This document shows positions 18,554-28,353 of a DNA stretch of 64,000 nt, one piece after another (position 1 is the stretch's first letter; each line of letters opens with the position of its first letter). The notes beneath the pieces are model-generated. The model was given only the letters and a program-made list of their open reading frames with translations. It was not told where the DNA came from and ran no database searches. The translations under genes and the position numbers were made by a program. Source of the stretch: Thalassotalea sp. 1_MG-2023 (lineage in GTDB: Bacteria; Pseudomonadota; Gammaproteobacteria; Enterobacterales; Alteromonadaceae); the NCBI RefSeq assembly GCF_030546745.1, contig NZ_JAUOPD010000005.1:62001-126000 (forward strand), read 5' to 3'.

Positions 18554-19330
18554 TTGTCACGGTCATTTATTCACCTAAAAAGTTTATGTATTGCATTTGC
18601 CACCTTGTGGTTGGTAGGTTGCTCTTCTACACCAACGCATCATGAAGGCGCTGGTGATCCTAAAGACCCTTTTGAAACCATTAACCGCCCAATTTGGACG
18701 TTTAATTGGGAATACGCTGATAAGTATGTGTTAAAACCAGCCTCTGAAGCCTATGTAAATAATGTAGACCAAGACTTTCGCTCTGGTGTTTACAATATGG
18801 CATTGAACTTAAATGAACCTTCTGCGGTGATAAACAACCTATTACAGGGTAAATTTAGCGATGCAGCTAAAAGTACAGGGCGCTTTCTATTAAATTCAAC
18901 CATCGGCTTATTAGGTTTTTTTGATCCAGCAAGCGACTTTGGCTGGGGAAGAAAACATGAAGAATTTGGTGAGGTACTAGGCAGTTATGGCGTTGGCGAC
19001 GGCCCGTACTTAATGTTGCCAGCGATGGGGCCGACTTCTGTTCGCGATGAAGTAGGCGACTATGTTGATCGTTACTACTGGCCAATGGCGGTGATTGACT
19101 TTTGGCCAAACCTAGTCAGAGTTGGTATTATCGCGTTAGAACAACGTGCGCAGTTAAAAGATCAAGAACAAATGTTAGAAAATTCGACAGACACCTACCA
19201 GTTTGTTAAAAATGCGTACTTTCAAAATATGAAGTTTAAAGTTTATGATGGTAATCCTCCTATTGAAGAGAGTGAAGACGATGCAGACTTTGAAGCGTTT
19301 ATGGACGAACTCGACGGCAGCGAAGAGTAA
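18554..19330 (+). CDS. mlaA: Outer-membrane lipid asymmetry lipoprotein MlaA (VacJ)
   Basis: MlaA sits in the outer membrane and removes mislocalised phospholipids from the outer leaflet, passing them to MlaC. The 258-residue protein is a lipoprotein: signal peptide with lipobox LVGC and lipidated C23. The MlaA domain follows (about 35-230) with DPFETINRPIWTFNWEYADK, RSGVYNMALNLNEPSAVINN and GDGPYLMLPAMGPTSVRD. The TTG start follows an AGGAAAGAG ribosome site. The C-terminus is acidic. It stands alone after a 250-base gap and is probably unrelated to the neighbouring polysaccharide genes. Confidence 0.95.
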   Translation: MSRSFIHLKSLCIAFATLWLVGCSSTPTHHEGAGDPKDPFETINRPIWTFNWEYADKYVLKPASEAYVNNVDQDFRSGVYNMALNLNEPSAVINNLLQGKFSDAAKSTGRFLLNSTIGLLGFFDPASDFGWGRKHEEFGEVLGSYGVGDGPYLMLPAMGPTSVRDEVGDYVDRYYWPMAVIDFWPNLVRVGIIALEQRAQLKDQEQMLENSTDTYQFVKNAYFQNMKFKVYDGNPPIEESEDDADFEAFMDELDGSEE

Positions 19331-19364
19331 GTAATAATAATTTGGGTTTAACTTGGTTTTATCA

Positions 19365-22106
19365 ATGAAAAAAATTATCACAGTATTTTTGTTTATATAT
19401 TTATCTATAGGCAATGCTATAGCGGCACAAATACCTTCGAATATTTCTCCACAGCAGCTCGAACAATTTAAACGGTTGCCACCGGCGCAGCAAAAATCAT
19501 TAGCGCAAAGCATGGGAATTGATTACAACGCGCTACGAGCTCAGCTTTCTGGTAACAGCAACAAAAAAACAGAGCAAAAAGAAGAAGCGTTGCCGCAACT
19601 TTTTCCTCGAGGTACTAAATACGATGAATTTGGTAACCCAATTTTTGATCAAGAAGCCGAACTAGAAAAAGAAGATGACGGTAAACCAAAGCCATTTGGT
19701 TATGATGTGTTTGCCAATGAACCTTTTACTTTTGCTCCATCTATGGATATTGCTATTCCAGAAAACTATTTAGTTGGTCCGGGTGATACGCTAAAAATTC
19801 AAATGTTTGGCAAAGAAAGTAATGATTATGAAATAGATGTTTCACGAGAAGGTGATGTTGTTGTTCCACAACTCGGAGCATTTAATGTTACCGGCATGAC
19901 TTTTCTTGAGGCTAAGCAATATTTAGCCAGTGAAATCAAAAACAAAGTATTAGGCGTTAACGTAATTGTTACTTTGGATGGCCTACGCTCAATCCGTGTG
20001 TTTGTGCTAGGTGATGCCTATAGACCAGGTCAATACGTGTTAAACTCGTTATCCAGCGCTACACACGCTATTATCGCAGCAGGTGGTATTAGTGAGGTAG
20101 GCTCGTTGCGTGACATACAAATTAAACGCGGTGGAAAACTCGTCGCAAACCTAGATTTATATGATTTACTTATCAAAGGCGATTCTAGTCACGATATTCT
20201 TTTAAAATCTGGAGACGTAGTTTTTATATCCTCTGTTGGAGATAGAGTCACTGTCGATGGTGAAGTTAAAAGACCTGCAATTTACGAAGTAAAAGAAGGT
20301 GAAAACTTCCAAGATGTTATTAAAATGGCTGGTGGCATGTTGCCTTCTGCATATCCATCGTCGACCATTGTTGAAGGATTTAATGATAATAACCTTAGAA
20401 CAGTCAAAACGGTTGATTTCAAATCATCTAAAGCTTTATCTGAGAACGCTAAAGACGGTGATGTTATCAAGGTGATGAAAACATCTGAGCAATACGAAAA
20501 CTCTGTTACCTTTATTGGTGCAGTTACTCGTCCAGGTAAATATCAATGGTACGAAGGGCAACGCATAGCTGATTTAATTCCGAACATTCATGCTTATGTT
20601 GCCAGTGATGCCGACTTAACTTATGGTTTAGTGATCCGCGAAAAAGACATTGGTCGTAATATTGACACTCTACAGTTTAATTTATTTAACGCAGTTAGCG
20701 ACAAAAACTCAGAAGACAACCTAGCACTTCAAGCGCGTGATAGAGTATTAATATTTTCGAATCAAGAAGTTATATCAACTGAAATCGATAGCTTAGAAAG
20801 TTTAGCCTTTACTAAAGATGAGTTGCTTACCTTAGAAAAAGAAAATGCAGAAAAAAGGCATGAAGATAAACTGTTCTGGCAATACTATGAAGATGAAAAT
20901 TCACAGAACTCATTGAATTTAACGGAAGAAGTCAACAAAGCGGAAGAAACACTCAAACAAACCTATAAATCAATCGAAGAATTAACCGGCGCTGAAGAAA
21001 AGGAGCCGGAACTACGAGAGCTTAACTTTTTCTCACGTAAGCGTTTGTTAGCACCTGTTATTGAACAACTAAAACGTCAAGCGGCCTCTGGTGAACCGTT
21101 ACAACTCGTTGAAGTGGATGGCGCGGTAAAGTTTCCGGGGGTTTATCCATTAGCAAAAAATGGTCGAGTTGATGACTTAGTTAGAGCAGCTGGTGGACTT
21201 CAAGAGTCGGCATATTTGGCAAATGCTGAGATGACCAGAAATGATATTGTAGAAGGTTTAGCGGTAAAACAAGCGTTTAAAATTGACCTTGCAAGTGCAC
21301 TTGCAGGGGAAAGCAGTCAAAATAAACAACTACAAAGCAAAGATAGATTGAATATTCATCACATACCTGCTTGGCAAGAAAACCACACTGTTGAGCTAAA
21401 AGGTGAATTTATGTTCCCTGGTAAATACACCATTCGCAGGGGAGAAACACTAGGGCAATTAATAAAACGCGTAGGTGGTTTTACTGATTTTGCCTATCTT
21501 GAAGGCTCATTATTTACGCGAGAAACCATCAAAGAGTTAGAGCTGAAAAACCTTGTTAAGGTGTCAGAAAGCTTGCGTATGGAGATTGCCTCTAAAAATC
21601 TATCAGATAGAGACGGCAATAGCTCGTTTGACTACGAACAAACGAGCCAATTACTTGCTGACTTAACCAGCGTTAAACCAATAGGTAGGCTAGTAGTTGA
21701 TATTCCGTTAATTGTCGCCAATGAACAAACAGATGTCATACTTGAAGACGGTGATATGTTGTATATTCCTACCAAACAAAATTCTGTGAATGTGGTAGGA
21801 CAAGTACAAGTGACCTCATCACATATTTATCAAACACATTTAGATGCATTTGACTATATAGGTTTAAGTGGTGGAATGAAAAAGCAAGCGGATGATGAAC
21901 GTGTTTATGTCATCAAAGCGAATGGCCAAGTGCATATTCCAAATGATGGCAGCTGGTTCGCTTCCAGTTCACAAGGATTAAAGCCGGGTGATACCGTTGT
22001 TGTACCGTTAGACTCTTATTATATGGAAGATTTAACCTTGTGGCAGGCAGCCACACAGATAATTTATCAAGCAGCGGTTGCAGTTGCGGCAATTTCTAAC
22101 CTTTAA
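19365..22106 (+). CDS. Large multi-SLBB polysaccharide export protein (Wza-like)
   Basis: This protein probably forms the outer-membrane or periplasm-spanning channel for a surface polysaccharide. From the ATG at 19365 it has 913 residues: signal peptide (about 1-21, ending NAIAA), a Poly_export domain (about 125-205, YLVGPGDTLKIQMFGKE) and about six SLBB-type modules with the recurrent G-x-[VF]-x-x-P-G-x-Y pattern (for example VDGAVKFPGVYPL, LKGEFMFPGKYTIRRGE). A hydrophobic C-terminal helix (LWQAATQIIYQAAVAVAAI) could insert in the outer membrane. It is over twice the size of E. coli Wza and lacks its lipobox. An in-frame TTG 12 bases upstream is less likely as start. Confidence 0.88.
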   Translation: MKKIITVFLFIYLSIGNAIAAQIPSNISPQQLEQFKRLPPAQQKSLAQSMGIDYNALRAQLSGNSNKKTEQKEEALPQLFPRGTKYDEFGNPIFDQEAELEKEDDGKPKPFGYDVFANEPFTFAPSMDIAIPENYLVGPGDTLKIQMFGKESNDYEIDVSREGDVVVPQLGAFNVTGMTFLEAKQYLASEIKNKVLGVNVIVTLDGLRSIRVFVLGDAYRPGQYVLNSLSSATHAIIAAGGISEVGSLRDIQIKRGGKLVANLDLYDLLIKGDSSHDILLKSGDVVFISSVGDRVTVDGEVKRPAIYEVKEGENFQDVIKMAGGMLPSAYPSSTIVEGFNDNNLRTVKTVDFKSSKALSENAKDGDVIKVMKTSEQYENSVTFIGAVTRPGKYQWYEGQRIADLIPNIHAYVASDADLTYGLVIREKDIGRNIDTLQFNLFNAVSDKNSEDNLALQARDRVLIFSNQEVISTEIDSLESLAFTKDELLTLEKENAEKRHEDKLFWQYYEDENSQNSLNLTEEVNKAEETLKQTYKSIEELTGAEEKEPELRELNFFSRKRLLAPVIEQLKRQAASGEPLQLVEVDGAVKFPGVYPLAKNGRVDDLVRAAGGLQESAYLANAEMTRNDIVEGLAVKQAFKIDLASALAGESSQNKQLQSKDRLNIHHIPAWQENHTVELKGEFMFPGKYTIRRGETLGQLIKRVGGFTDFAYLEGSLFTRETIKELELKNLVKVSESLRMEIASKNLSDRDGNSSFDYEQTSQLLADLTSVKPIGRLVVDIPLIVANEQTDVILEDGDMLYIPTKQNSVNVVGQVQVTSSHIYQTHLDAFDYIGLSGGMKKQADDERVYVIKANGQVHIPNDGSWFASSSQGLKPGDTVVVPLDSYYMEDLTLWQAATQIIYQAAVAVAAISNL

Positions 22107-22117
22107 CGTTGGTTTCA

Positions 22118-22150
22118 TAGCGAGTTAATGGGTAAAGTATTAACTCGCTA
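22118..22150 (+). terminator. Hairpin after the SLBB export gene
   Basis: A perfect 12-base-pair stem (22118-22129 with 22139-22150, arms TAGCGAGTTAAT and ATTAACTCGCTA) with a 9-base loop follows the stop codon by 11 bases. There is no run of T after it, so it is a weak intrinsic terminator or an mRNA-stabilising hairpin. Confidence 0.4.
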
Positions 22151-22294
22151 GCGCTATATTTTATGAAGACCTTACATTGTTTGTAAAATATTTACTGTTT
22201 ACCCTAGATTCTAGCTGGCATGCCTACTATAATTAGCGCAATTTTTTATGCTTACTTAGCTAGTGTATTTGTTAAAAATACCAAGGTTTATTGA

Positions 22295-23356
22295 ATGCTT
22301 CTTATTTTAAGTGCTTTACTTGTCGCTTTCTGTGTATCTATTTCTACAATTAAAGTATTACTCCCTTTAGCGCCGCATATTGGCTTAGTTGATTTACCCA
22401 ATGATCGCAAAAAGCACGATGGTGCAATTCCGTTAATTGGCGGCATTTCAATTTATACTGGGGTGTTAATTGCTTCTACTTTTTTTGTTGAACAAAATCA
22501 AATTATTAATTTATATTTTATTTCCTCAGCGTTACTCGTGTTTATTGGCACAATGGATGACATTTACGATTTAAGTGTTGCTCCTCGTATGATCTTTCAA
22601 GGCATTGTTGCGTCTTTAATGGTGTTTGGTGCCGGTATCTATATCTATGATTTCGGCAACTTATTCTCGTTTGGTAATGTAAATGTCGGTTCATATGGCA
22701 TGATATTTACCATGCTTGCCTGTGTTGCTGCTATTAATGCCTTTAATATGATTGACGGCATAGATGGTCTTGCAGGCTCAATGAGTATTATTTCAATACT
22801 CTCTATTACTTTATTAACCATGCTTAACGATAATTCGGCAGATGTACTTTTACCATTAATTCTTGTTGTCGCGATAATTCCTTACCTTTTTTACAATGTA
22901 AGCACCCGAAACCCGCGTGGTAAAAAAATCTTTATGGGCGATGCTGGTAGTATGTTTATGGGATTAACCGTTATTTGGTTGTTAACATTAAAAACACAAG
23001 ATACGGTTTATGGCGAAGCCTCATTTAGAGCTGTCACTGCTTTGTGGGTTATCGCAGTGCCATTAATGGACATGTTTGCGATTATGATCCGAAGAATGCG
23101 TAAGGGTGTATCGCCTTTCAGAGCCGATAATGGTCATTTACATCATATTTGTATGCGATTGGGTTTGTCTTCTCGTCAAGCGTTGTGGGCAATCAGTGCT
23201 CTTGCCGTTATTTTTTCTAGCATTGGTATTATGGGAGAAATCTTCAACGTATCAGAACCGATCATGTTAAGCACTTTTTTATTGATATTTTGCATTTATT
23301 CTTACTCAATGCAGCATGCTTGGCGACTCATTAAACACATCAATAAAAATATATAG
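22295..23356 (+). CDS. WecA-type undecaprenyl-phosphate sugar-1-phosphate transferase
   Basis: Enzymes of this MraY/WecA family start lipid-linked glycan assembly by moving a HexNAc-1-phosphate onto undecaprenyl phosphate at the inner membrane. The 353-residue protein is hydrophobic with about ten membrane segments and shows the family motifs NDRKKHDGAIPLIGG, FIGTMDDIYDL, NAFNMIDGIDGLAG and the cytoplasmic RADNGHLHHICMRLGLS. It follows the SLBB export gene by 188 bases and probably initiates the polysaccharide completed by the genes after 36500. The sugar (GlcNAc or another) cannot be read from sequence. Confidence 0.9.
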   Translation: MLLILSALLVAFCVSISTIKVLLPLAPHIGLVDLPNDRKKHDGAIPLIGGISIYTGVLIASTFFVEQNQIINLYFISSALLVFIGTMDDIYDLSVAPRMIFQGIVASLMVFGAGIYIYDFGNLFSFGNVNVGSYGMIFTMLACVAAINAFNMIDGIDGLAGSMSIISILSITLLTMLNDNSADVLLPLILVVAIIPYLFYNVSTRNPRGKKIFMGDAGSMFMGLTVIWLLTLKTQDTVYGEASFRAVTALWVIAVPLMDMFAIMIRRMRKGVSPFRADNGHLHHICMRLGLSSRQALWAISALAVIFSSIGIMGEIFNVSEPIMLSTFLLIFCIYSYSMQHAWRLIKHINKNI

Positions 23357-23497
23357 TTTATTTGTGCTTCATAAAGGCTAAATGTTCTTGAAGCTTATAA
23401 GTGTTTTCTTACATATTGCCATTAATCTTTTAATGACTCATTTGTATTAACTTGATAGTATTTGCGGCATTAATTTGACTAATAGTGTTATCTTTTT

Positions 23498-23893
23498 ATG
23501 TACAGAAATCGTGGATTTACTTTAATTGAACTGCTGATTGTAATTGTTATTTTAGGTTTACTAATGTCTTTAGTAGCTCCTAAAATGTTCTCAAAAGTAG
23601 GCTCATCAAAACAAAAAACCGCATTGGCACAGATGCAAATGTTACAAACCTCTCTAGATACCTATCGTTTAGATATTGGTGATTACCCTACAACTCTTTC
23701 AGAGTTAAGGTCTTCAGAAAAACCAAATTGGGATGGACCTTATATACCCAAAGCTGTGCCAAATGATCCTTGGGGTAATGCTTATCATTATAAGTCACCT
23801 GGTCCTAATGGTGAAGAATACCTACTAATGAGTTATGGAAAGGATGGCGAATTAGGTGGTAAAGATGAAGATGAAGATTTGGTACATCAATAA
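23498..23893 (+). CDS. gspG: Type II secretion major pseudopilin GspG-like
   Basis: GspG builds the shaft of the type II secretion pseudopilus. The 131-residue precursor has a prepilin leader cut after G6 (MYRNRG/FTLIELLIVIVI), Glu at +5, and a C-terminal domain with the GspG signature DIGDYPTTLSEL, DPWGNAYHYKSPG and a Ca-site-like acidic tail (GKDGELGGKDEDEDLV). It is the first gene of the locus instead of sitting after gspF. No good ribosome site is visible before the ATG. The TAA stop overlaps the gspE start (TAATG). Confidence 0.93.
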   Translation: MYRNRGFTLIELLIVIVILGLLMSLVAPKMFSKVGSSKQKTALAQMQMLQTSLDTYRLDIGDYPTTLSELRSSEKPNWDGPYIPKAVPNDPWGNAYHYKSPGPNGEEYLLMSYGKDGELGGKDEDEDLVHQ

Positions 23894-25551
23894 TGTTGAA
23901 AATGGAACAAACGCTACTTGAATTTGATGTGTCTATTGAAGATATTGAAAAAGCAAAAGCTTACCAAGCAAAATTTGGGGGAGCTTTAGAACGATTACTG
24001 ATAAATATGGGGAGCTTTTCAGAAGATAATTTGCCTTTTTTTTATAGTCGATTATTAAAGCTCCCTATGTTGTCGTCAGATGAGGCTGAGTCACTAAAAC
24101 TTCCCGTTGATACACCGTTTAATACAAAGTTTTTATCTGATCGGGGTTGGTATCCGTTTAAACAAAGTGGGCAAAAATTTAGCTTTGCGACAGTAGCTCC
24201 ATTAAATTGGGAAGTTATACAATATTTACAAAGCTTAAATGTTGACTACAGTAGTGTCATTACTACTGATGATGTGTTTCAAAATTTTCAAACTAATTTA
24301 CTTGAAAAAGATGAAGATAATAGTAGTGAGTCGCAATTATTATCAGATTTAGAAGAAGACAAATTAAGAGAATTAGCAAGTGAAGCACCAACGGTAAACT
24401 TGTTAAACTCATTGATTGCTAGAGCTTTAAAACAAGGTGCATCAGACATGCACCTTGAACCACAAAAGGGAAGATATCGAGTAAGGTTTCGTATAGATGG
24501 AGTACTGCAAGAAATCGAAACACTACCTATCCGACTTCAACTTCCTGTGATCTCAAGGTTAAAAATATTGTCTGATATGGATATTGCCGAAAAGCGTAGA
24601 CCGCAAGATGGTAAAATTGAAATGAAAATTTCAAATATTGCGCTAGATATTCGTGTCTCCTCACTACCATTAAACGATGGTGAAAGTATGGTTATGCGTT
24701 TTTTACGAAAAGACGCTGTTCAGTATGAAATGAACGTACTAGGGCTATCAGAAGATATTGAAACAAAAATTAAAGACGATTTAAAACATACTGCAGGTGT
24801 AATCTTACTTACAGGTCCCACAGGTAGCGGTAAAACTACCACTTTGTACACATTTTTAAATGAATTAAACGACGATGACGTTAAAATAATCACATTGGAA
24901 GACCCTGTTGAATATCAATTAGAAGGAGTTAACCAAGTACAAGTTAAACCTGACATTGGTTTTGATTTTAGTGCTGGTTTACGAAGTATTGTAAGACAAG
25001 ATCCTGATATCATAATGATCGGTGAAATTCGTGATGCTGAAACGGCTCGAATAGCGATGCAATCAGCGTTAACAGGACACTTAGTATTTTCTACAGTTCA
25101 CACAAATGATGCGCCAAGTGCATATACGCGACTACTTGATTTGGGTGTTGAAGAGTTTTTGTTAAATGCTGCCTTAGTTTCTATTATTGCTCAACGTTTA
25201 GCGCGAAAAGTATGCCAACACTGTACTGTGCCGCATCCTGAACAAGCAGAGTTGATTGAAAAGTATCAATTAGAAAAGCTAGCACAACAAAGCAATTTAA
25301 CACAAATTGACCTTTGCCAACCGAACGGGTGTGAGCAATGCAATAATACTGGTTATAAAGGGCGAATGGCAGTCATTGAGTACCTTCGTTCAGATGATGA
25401 AATCACAAGCCTTCCTAAAAATGAAAGGTTCATAGCTCAAGCTAAAGCACATAATAAGAGTATTGGTGGTCGTACCTTACTTGAAGATGGGCTAGTAAAG
25501 GCAATGCGCGGTCTTACTACCATTGATGAAATTATAAGGGTTTGTGGTTAA
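23893..25551 (+). CDS. gspE: Type II secretion ATPase GspE-like
   Basis: GspE is the cytoplasmic hexameric ATPase powering pseudopilus assembly. The 552-residue protein has an N-terminal GspE-N/MshEN-like region (about 1-140), the N2 domain with ASDMHLEPQ, Walker A GPTGSGKT at 308-315, the Asp box ITLEDPVEYQ, Walker B-type IMIGEIRDAETA, a His box (STVHTNDAP) and a zinc-binding tetracysteine module (C441, C444, C480, C483). The insert between the two CxxC pairs is long. It overlaps gspG and gspF by one base each. Confidence 0.95.
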   Translation: MLKMEQTLLEFDVSIEDIEKAKAYQAKFGGALERLLINMGSFSEDNLPFFYSRLLKLPMLSSDEAESLKLPVDTPFNTKFLSDRGWYPFKQSGQKFSFATVAPLNWEVIQYLQSLNVDYSSVITTDDVFQNFQTNLLEKDEDNSSESQLLSDLEEDKLRELASEAPTVNLLNSLIARALKQGASDMHLEPQKGRYRVRFRIDGVLQEIETLPIRLQLPVISRLKILSDMDIAEKRRPQDGKIEMKISNIALDIRVSSLPLNDGESMVMRFLRKDAVQYEMNVLGLSEDIETKIKDDLKHTAGVILLTGPTGSGKTTTLYTFLNELNDDDVKIITLEDPVEYQLEGVNQVQVKPDIGFDFSAGLRSIVRQDPDIIMIGEIRDAETARIAMQSALTGHLVFSTVHTNDAPSAYTRLLDLGVEEFLLNAALVSIIAQRLARKVCQHCTVPHPEQAELIEKYQLEKLAQQSNLTQIDLCQPNGCEQCNNTGYKGRMAVIEYLRSDDEITSLPKNERFIAQAKAHNKSIGGRTLLEDGLVKAMRGLTTIDEIIRVCG

Positions 25552-26756
25552 TGGCTCTTTTTTTGTATCAAGCTTATGATGCTCATGGCGCAAAAGTAGA
25601 AGGTAGTATAGAGGCTAAGTCGTTTGAATTAGCTAAACAAGAGCTCGTACAGCAAAAGCTGATAATTGTTTCGTTAAAAGAACAAACTAACAGTCAAACG
25701 TCTACTAATTTTTTTGAAAGCAAAACCGTCAGCCTTGAAGAGCTTGAGTTTCTTACTTCAGAGCTTTCAATATTGTTAAAAAACGGCGTTAAAATTGATA
25801 AAAGTTTATATATACTTCAAAAGAATAAAGCCAAAGGAGCGTCAGAAAAGTTACTAAGAGATTTATATACAGCGGTAAAACGTGGGCATATGTTATCTGA
25901 TGCGATGGCTGAACATCCGAAGGTGTTTGACCTTTTATATATTAACTTAGTGCGATTAGGGGAGGCTAGTGGTGATCTCTCAAATGTTTTTGAAAAACTT
26001 GCCATAGATTTAAAGTTTAAAGCGGGTTTAAAACGAAAAATTATCCAATCTTTGACCTACCCATTAGTTATTTTGAGTGTGTGTATTCTGTGTATACTAT
26101 TTATTTTTAACTATATTGTTCCTCAAATGAGCGGGTTATTTGACGGGCTGCCTGAATTACCTATTTATACACAAATTTTGTTAGACGTTAGTGCATGGAT
26201 GCAACAATATCAGTGGTTTCTTTTCATCTTTATTGTTGCTGCGATCATTGGAATAGTGATGGCATTTAAAAATCCTAATACTAAACGAAGACTAGACGAA
26301 TTTTTATTAAAGGTACCATTAATAAAAGGGGCGTTATTAGTCGTTGAAAGAATAAGGTTTAATGCAGCACTTTCAATGATGTTAGATGCCGGTATCTCTA
26401 TTGATAAAGCGTTAGAACTTTCTGCCGGCAGTGTTAATAATCGCTTTATTCGTCAAGGTCTGATAGCAGCAAAAGAACAAATAAAGAAGGGTGAAGGCTT
26501 AACAGCTTCGTTAGGTCGAAGTCCAATTTATCCAGATTTCTTTTTGTCGTTACTAGAAGTTGGTGAAGAAAGTGGCAAGCTTTCGCCGGTTTTTAACGAA
26601 ATAGCCTCTCGATCGCGTGTTGAGTTTGAAAGTTGGACAGACAAAATGACTTCTACTTTAGAGCCGTTATTAATTCTTACGATGGGTGGAATCGTAGGCA
26701 GTGTTGTTGTAACAATGTTATTAAGTATTATCTCGGTTAATGAACTCGGATTTTAA
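25551..26756 (+). CDS. gspF: Type II secretion inner-membrane protein GspF-like
   Basis: GspF is the polytopic platform protein that works with GspE. From the ATG at 25551, which overlaps the gspE stop as TAATG, it has 401 residues; an upstream TTG in frame lies inside gspE and is unlikely. Two repeated GspF domains are visible (about 65-185 and 270-390) with the motifs LSEAMAEHP-like LSDAMAEHPKVF, RLGEASGDLSNVF and LEVGEESGKLSPVF, and three membrane segments. Length is typical. Confidence 0.94.
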   Translation: MALFLYQAYDAHGAKVEGSIEAKSFELAKQELVQQKLIIVSLKEQTNSQTSTNFFESKTVSLEELEFLTSELSILLKNGVKIDKSLYILQKNKAKGASEKLLRDLYTAVKRGHMLSDAMAEHPKVFDLLYINLVRLGEASGDLSNVFEKLAIDLKFKAGLKRKIIQSLTYPLVILSVCILCILFIFNYIVPQMSGLFDGLPELPIYTQILLDVSAWMQQYQWFLFIFIVAAIIGIVMAFKNPNTKRRLDEFLLKVPLIKGALLVVERIRFNAALSMMLDAGISIDKALELSAGSVNNRFIRQGLIAAKEQIKKGEGLTASLGRSPIYPDFFLSLLEVGEESGKLSPVFNEIASRSRVEFESWTDKMTSTLEPLLILTMGGIVGSVVVTMLLSIISVNELGF

Positions 26757-26757
26757 G

Positions 26758-27231
26758 ATGTTGCTTCAATCATCAACGGGGTTGATCACGTATAAAAAAA
26801 CTAAGAAGCTCATAAAAGGTGTAACCTTGATTGAATTATTAGTTGTGATAACAATCATGATGACAATGATGTCAATCGTTGCTCCCCTTGCGATAAACAC
26901 TGTTGATAAAGCAAGTGCCCAAAGTGAATATTTAACATTCTGTAACCTATTAAGAAGAGCGAGCACAAAAGCATTTGTCAATGGCGCAAGAGTAAAAATT
27001 CAGCTGAATAAAAATAGCATTGTCATTACAAAAGTAGATGCTAATAATGTGTTTGACAAACAATCAGAAGCTAACAATACCGTTTTGTTGGAACAAACAT
27101 TTGAATTTCTATACTTCAAAGAAACTATATTGTTTTTTAATAAAAACGGTATGGTAGATACGAAGATATTAGAGATTCAACAGCTAGATAAAAGTCGCCA
27201 ACTTAACTTGATTGCCTTGTTGGAACATTAA
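26758..27231 (+). CDS. gspH: Type II secretion minor pseudopilin GspH-like
   Basis: A minor pseudopilin of the tip or shaft. The prepilin segment is KG/VTLIELLVVITI, with Glu at +5 and a hydrophobic helix; the leader of about 21 residues is longer than usual and contains many Lys. The remaining ~120 residues resemble the small beta domain of GspH but are divergent. I prefer the ATG at 26758, one base after gspF, over an ATG at 26740 inside gspF. Identification as H rather than another minor pseudopilin rests on its place between F and I. Confidence 0.75.
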   Translation: MLLQSSTGLITYKKTKKLIKGVTLIELLVVITIMMTMMSIVAPLAINTVDKASAQSEYLTFCNLLRRASTKAFVNGARVKIQLNKNSIVITKVDANNVFDKQSEANNTVLLEQTFEFLYFKETILFFNKNGMVDTKILEIQQLDKSRQLNLIALLEH

Positions 27232-27244
27232 ATGGGGCTGAACT

Positions 27245-27664
27245 TTGAGAGTTAACATAAAACAGCAGGGCTTTACGTTAATAGAAGTATTAGTGGCCTC
27301 ATTTATATTATTTTTAGTGATTGCGTCAATCACACTGGTATATCGTGGCGCACTTTTGTCGAGTGGTAAAGCTGAACGTACTTTATTATTTACAGCCGCC
27401 GTTGAACCAATTACTGAAAGCATAAGAGCTAATATTCAAGCAACGAAACAAACTGATATGGTTGATGGCCAAGGAACATGGGGAACTGTTATCTACTCGT
27501 GGGTTGCTACGCCTGCTTATGTTGCAGCACCACCTGAACGGATTAATATGGCTAGCGGTGAGTTAGAAAAATCGATAAATCAATTTGTATTATGGAACGT
27601 AGAATTAGAGCTTAAGATAGATAACGCACTGAGAGTTTATCACTTTAATGAGGTAAGTTGGTGA
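27245..27664 (+). CDS. gspI: Type II secretion minor pseudopilin GspI-like
   Basis: A 139-residue prepilin with a short leader and the cleavage region KQQG/FTLIEVLVASFILFLVIA, the EVLVA pattern typical of GspI. In known systems GspI nucleates the pseudopilus tip with GspJ and GspK. The start is TTG at 27245; no ATG lies before the cleavage site. The C-terminal domain is short and divergent. The stop overlaps the gspJ start by four bases. Confidence 0.78.
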   Translation: MRVNIKQQGFTLIEVLVASFILFLVIASITLVYRGALLSSGKAERTLLFTAAVEPITESIRANIQATKQTDMVDGQGTWGTVIYSWVATPAYVAAPPERINMASGELEKSINQFVLWNVELELKIDNALRVYHFNEVSW

Positions 27665-28353
27665 AGAAACAAGCAGGCTTCACGTTAATTGAAATGTTAG
27701 TATCAATGACATTACTTTCTATGGTGATGCTCATCGCAACTAGCGCCTATTCTTTATTTAGTGAACGGTGGAATGGTCGATTAGGCCACTTTAATCAAAC
27801 GTTAGCGACTACGAAAAATTTATTACTTGTGCAAGAGTCACTACAAAGCATAATCGGTTATGTTGTTTCTGATGACAATCAAAGCGCCAAATACTACTTT
27901 GAGGGAAACCGTAATGGTTTTGTTGCGGTTACCTTAAGGTCAATGTTTAACCCAAGTGTTGCAGCAGTTGTAAGGTTGAAATTCGAACAAAATGATGACT
28001 TTACTTTTCGTTTAATTTATCAAGAGTCACCAATGGAAGATCAAATGTTAGTGCAAGCAACACAAGACTTAGACTTTGTGCATTCAGTGACGTTATTCGA
28101 AAGTGTTAAAAATGCTGAGTTTCGCTATTATGGTTGGCCATCATTAGCAAGTAAGAATTGGACACCTGATTTTACGAGTATGCAGCCCCCCACCAAAGAG
28201 TGGTCGAGTAACTACAATAGTTTAGAGAAAAATGTTTTTCCAAACCAAGTCAGAGTTGCTTTTACGATAAGCGACAAACAATATTCATTGCAATCACGTT
28301 TAAATAAGCCAATCCCTGCCGTACTGTCAAATTATGCCAATCAACAACAATAA
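27661..28353 (+). CDS. gspJ: Type II secretion minor pseudopilin GspJ-like
   Basis: The third minor pseudopilin, 230 residues from a GTG at 27661 that overlaps the gspI stop as GTGA; an upstream TTG adds one residue. The leader KKQAG/FTLIEMLVSMTLLSMVM fits GspJ (EMLVS). The larger C-terminal domain (about 35-230) ends with LQSRLNKP-type sequence. Length matches GspJ. It overlaps gspK by 20 bases. Confidence 0.78.
   Translation: MKKQAGFTLIEMLVSMTLLSMVMLIATSAYSLFSERWNGRLGHFNQTLATTKNLLLVQESLQSIIGYVVSDDNQSAKYYFEGNRNGFVAVTLRSMFNPSVAAVVRLKFEQNDDFTFRLIYQESPMEDQMLVQATQDLDFVHSVTLFESVKNAEFRYYGWPSLASKNWTPDFTSMQPPTKEWSSNYNSLEKNVFPNQVRVAFTISDKQYSLQSRLNKPIPAVLSNYANQQQ

Noticed and set aside
23452-23480. 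Promoter for the gspG cluster
   Set aside because: TTGATA is present but no -10 box lies at a usable distance; TTGACT further on sits too close to the start codon.
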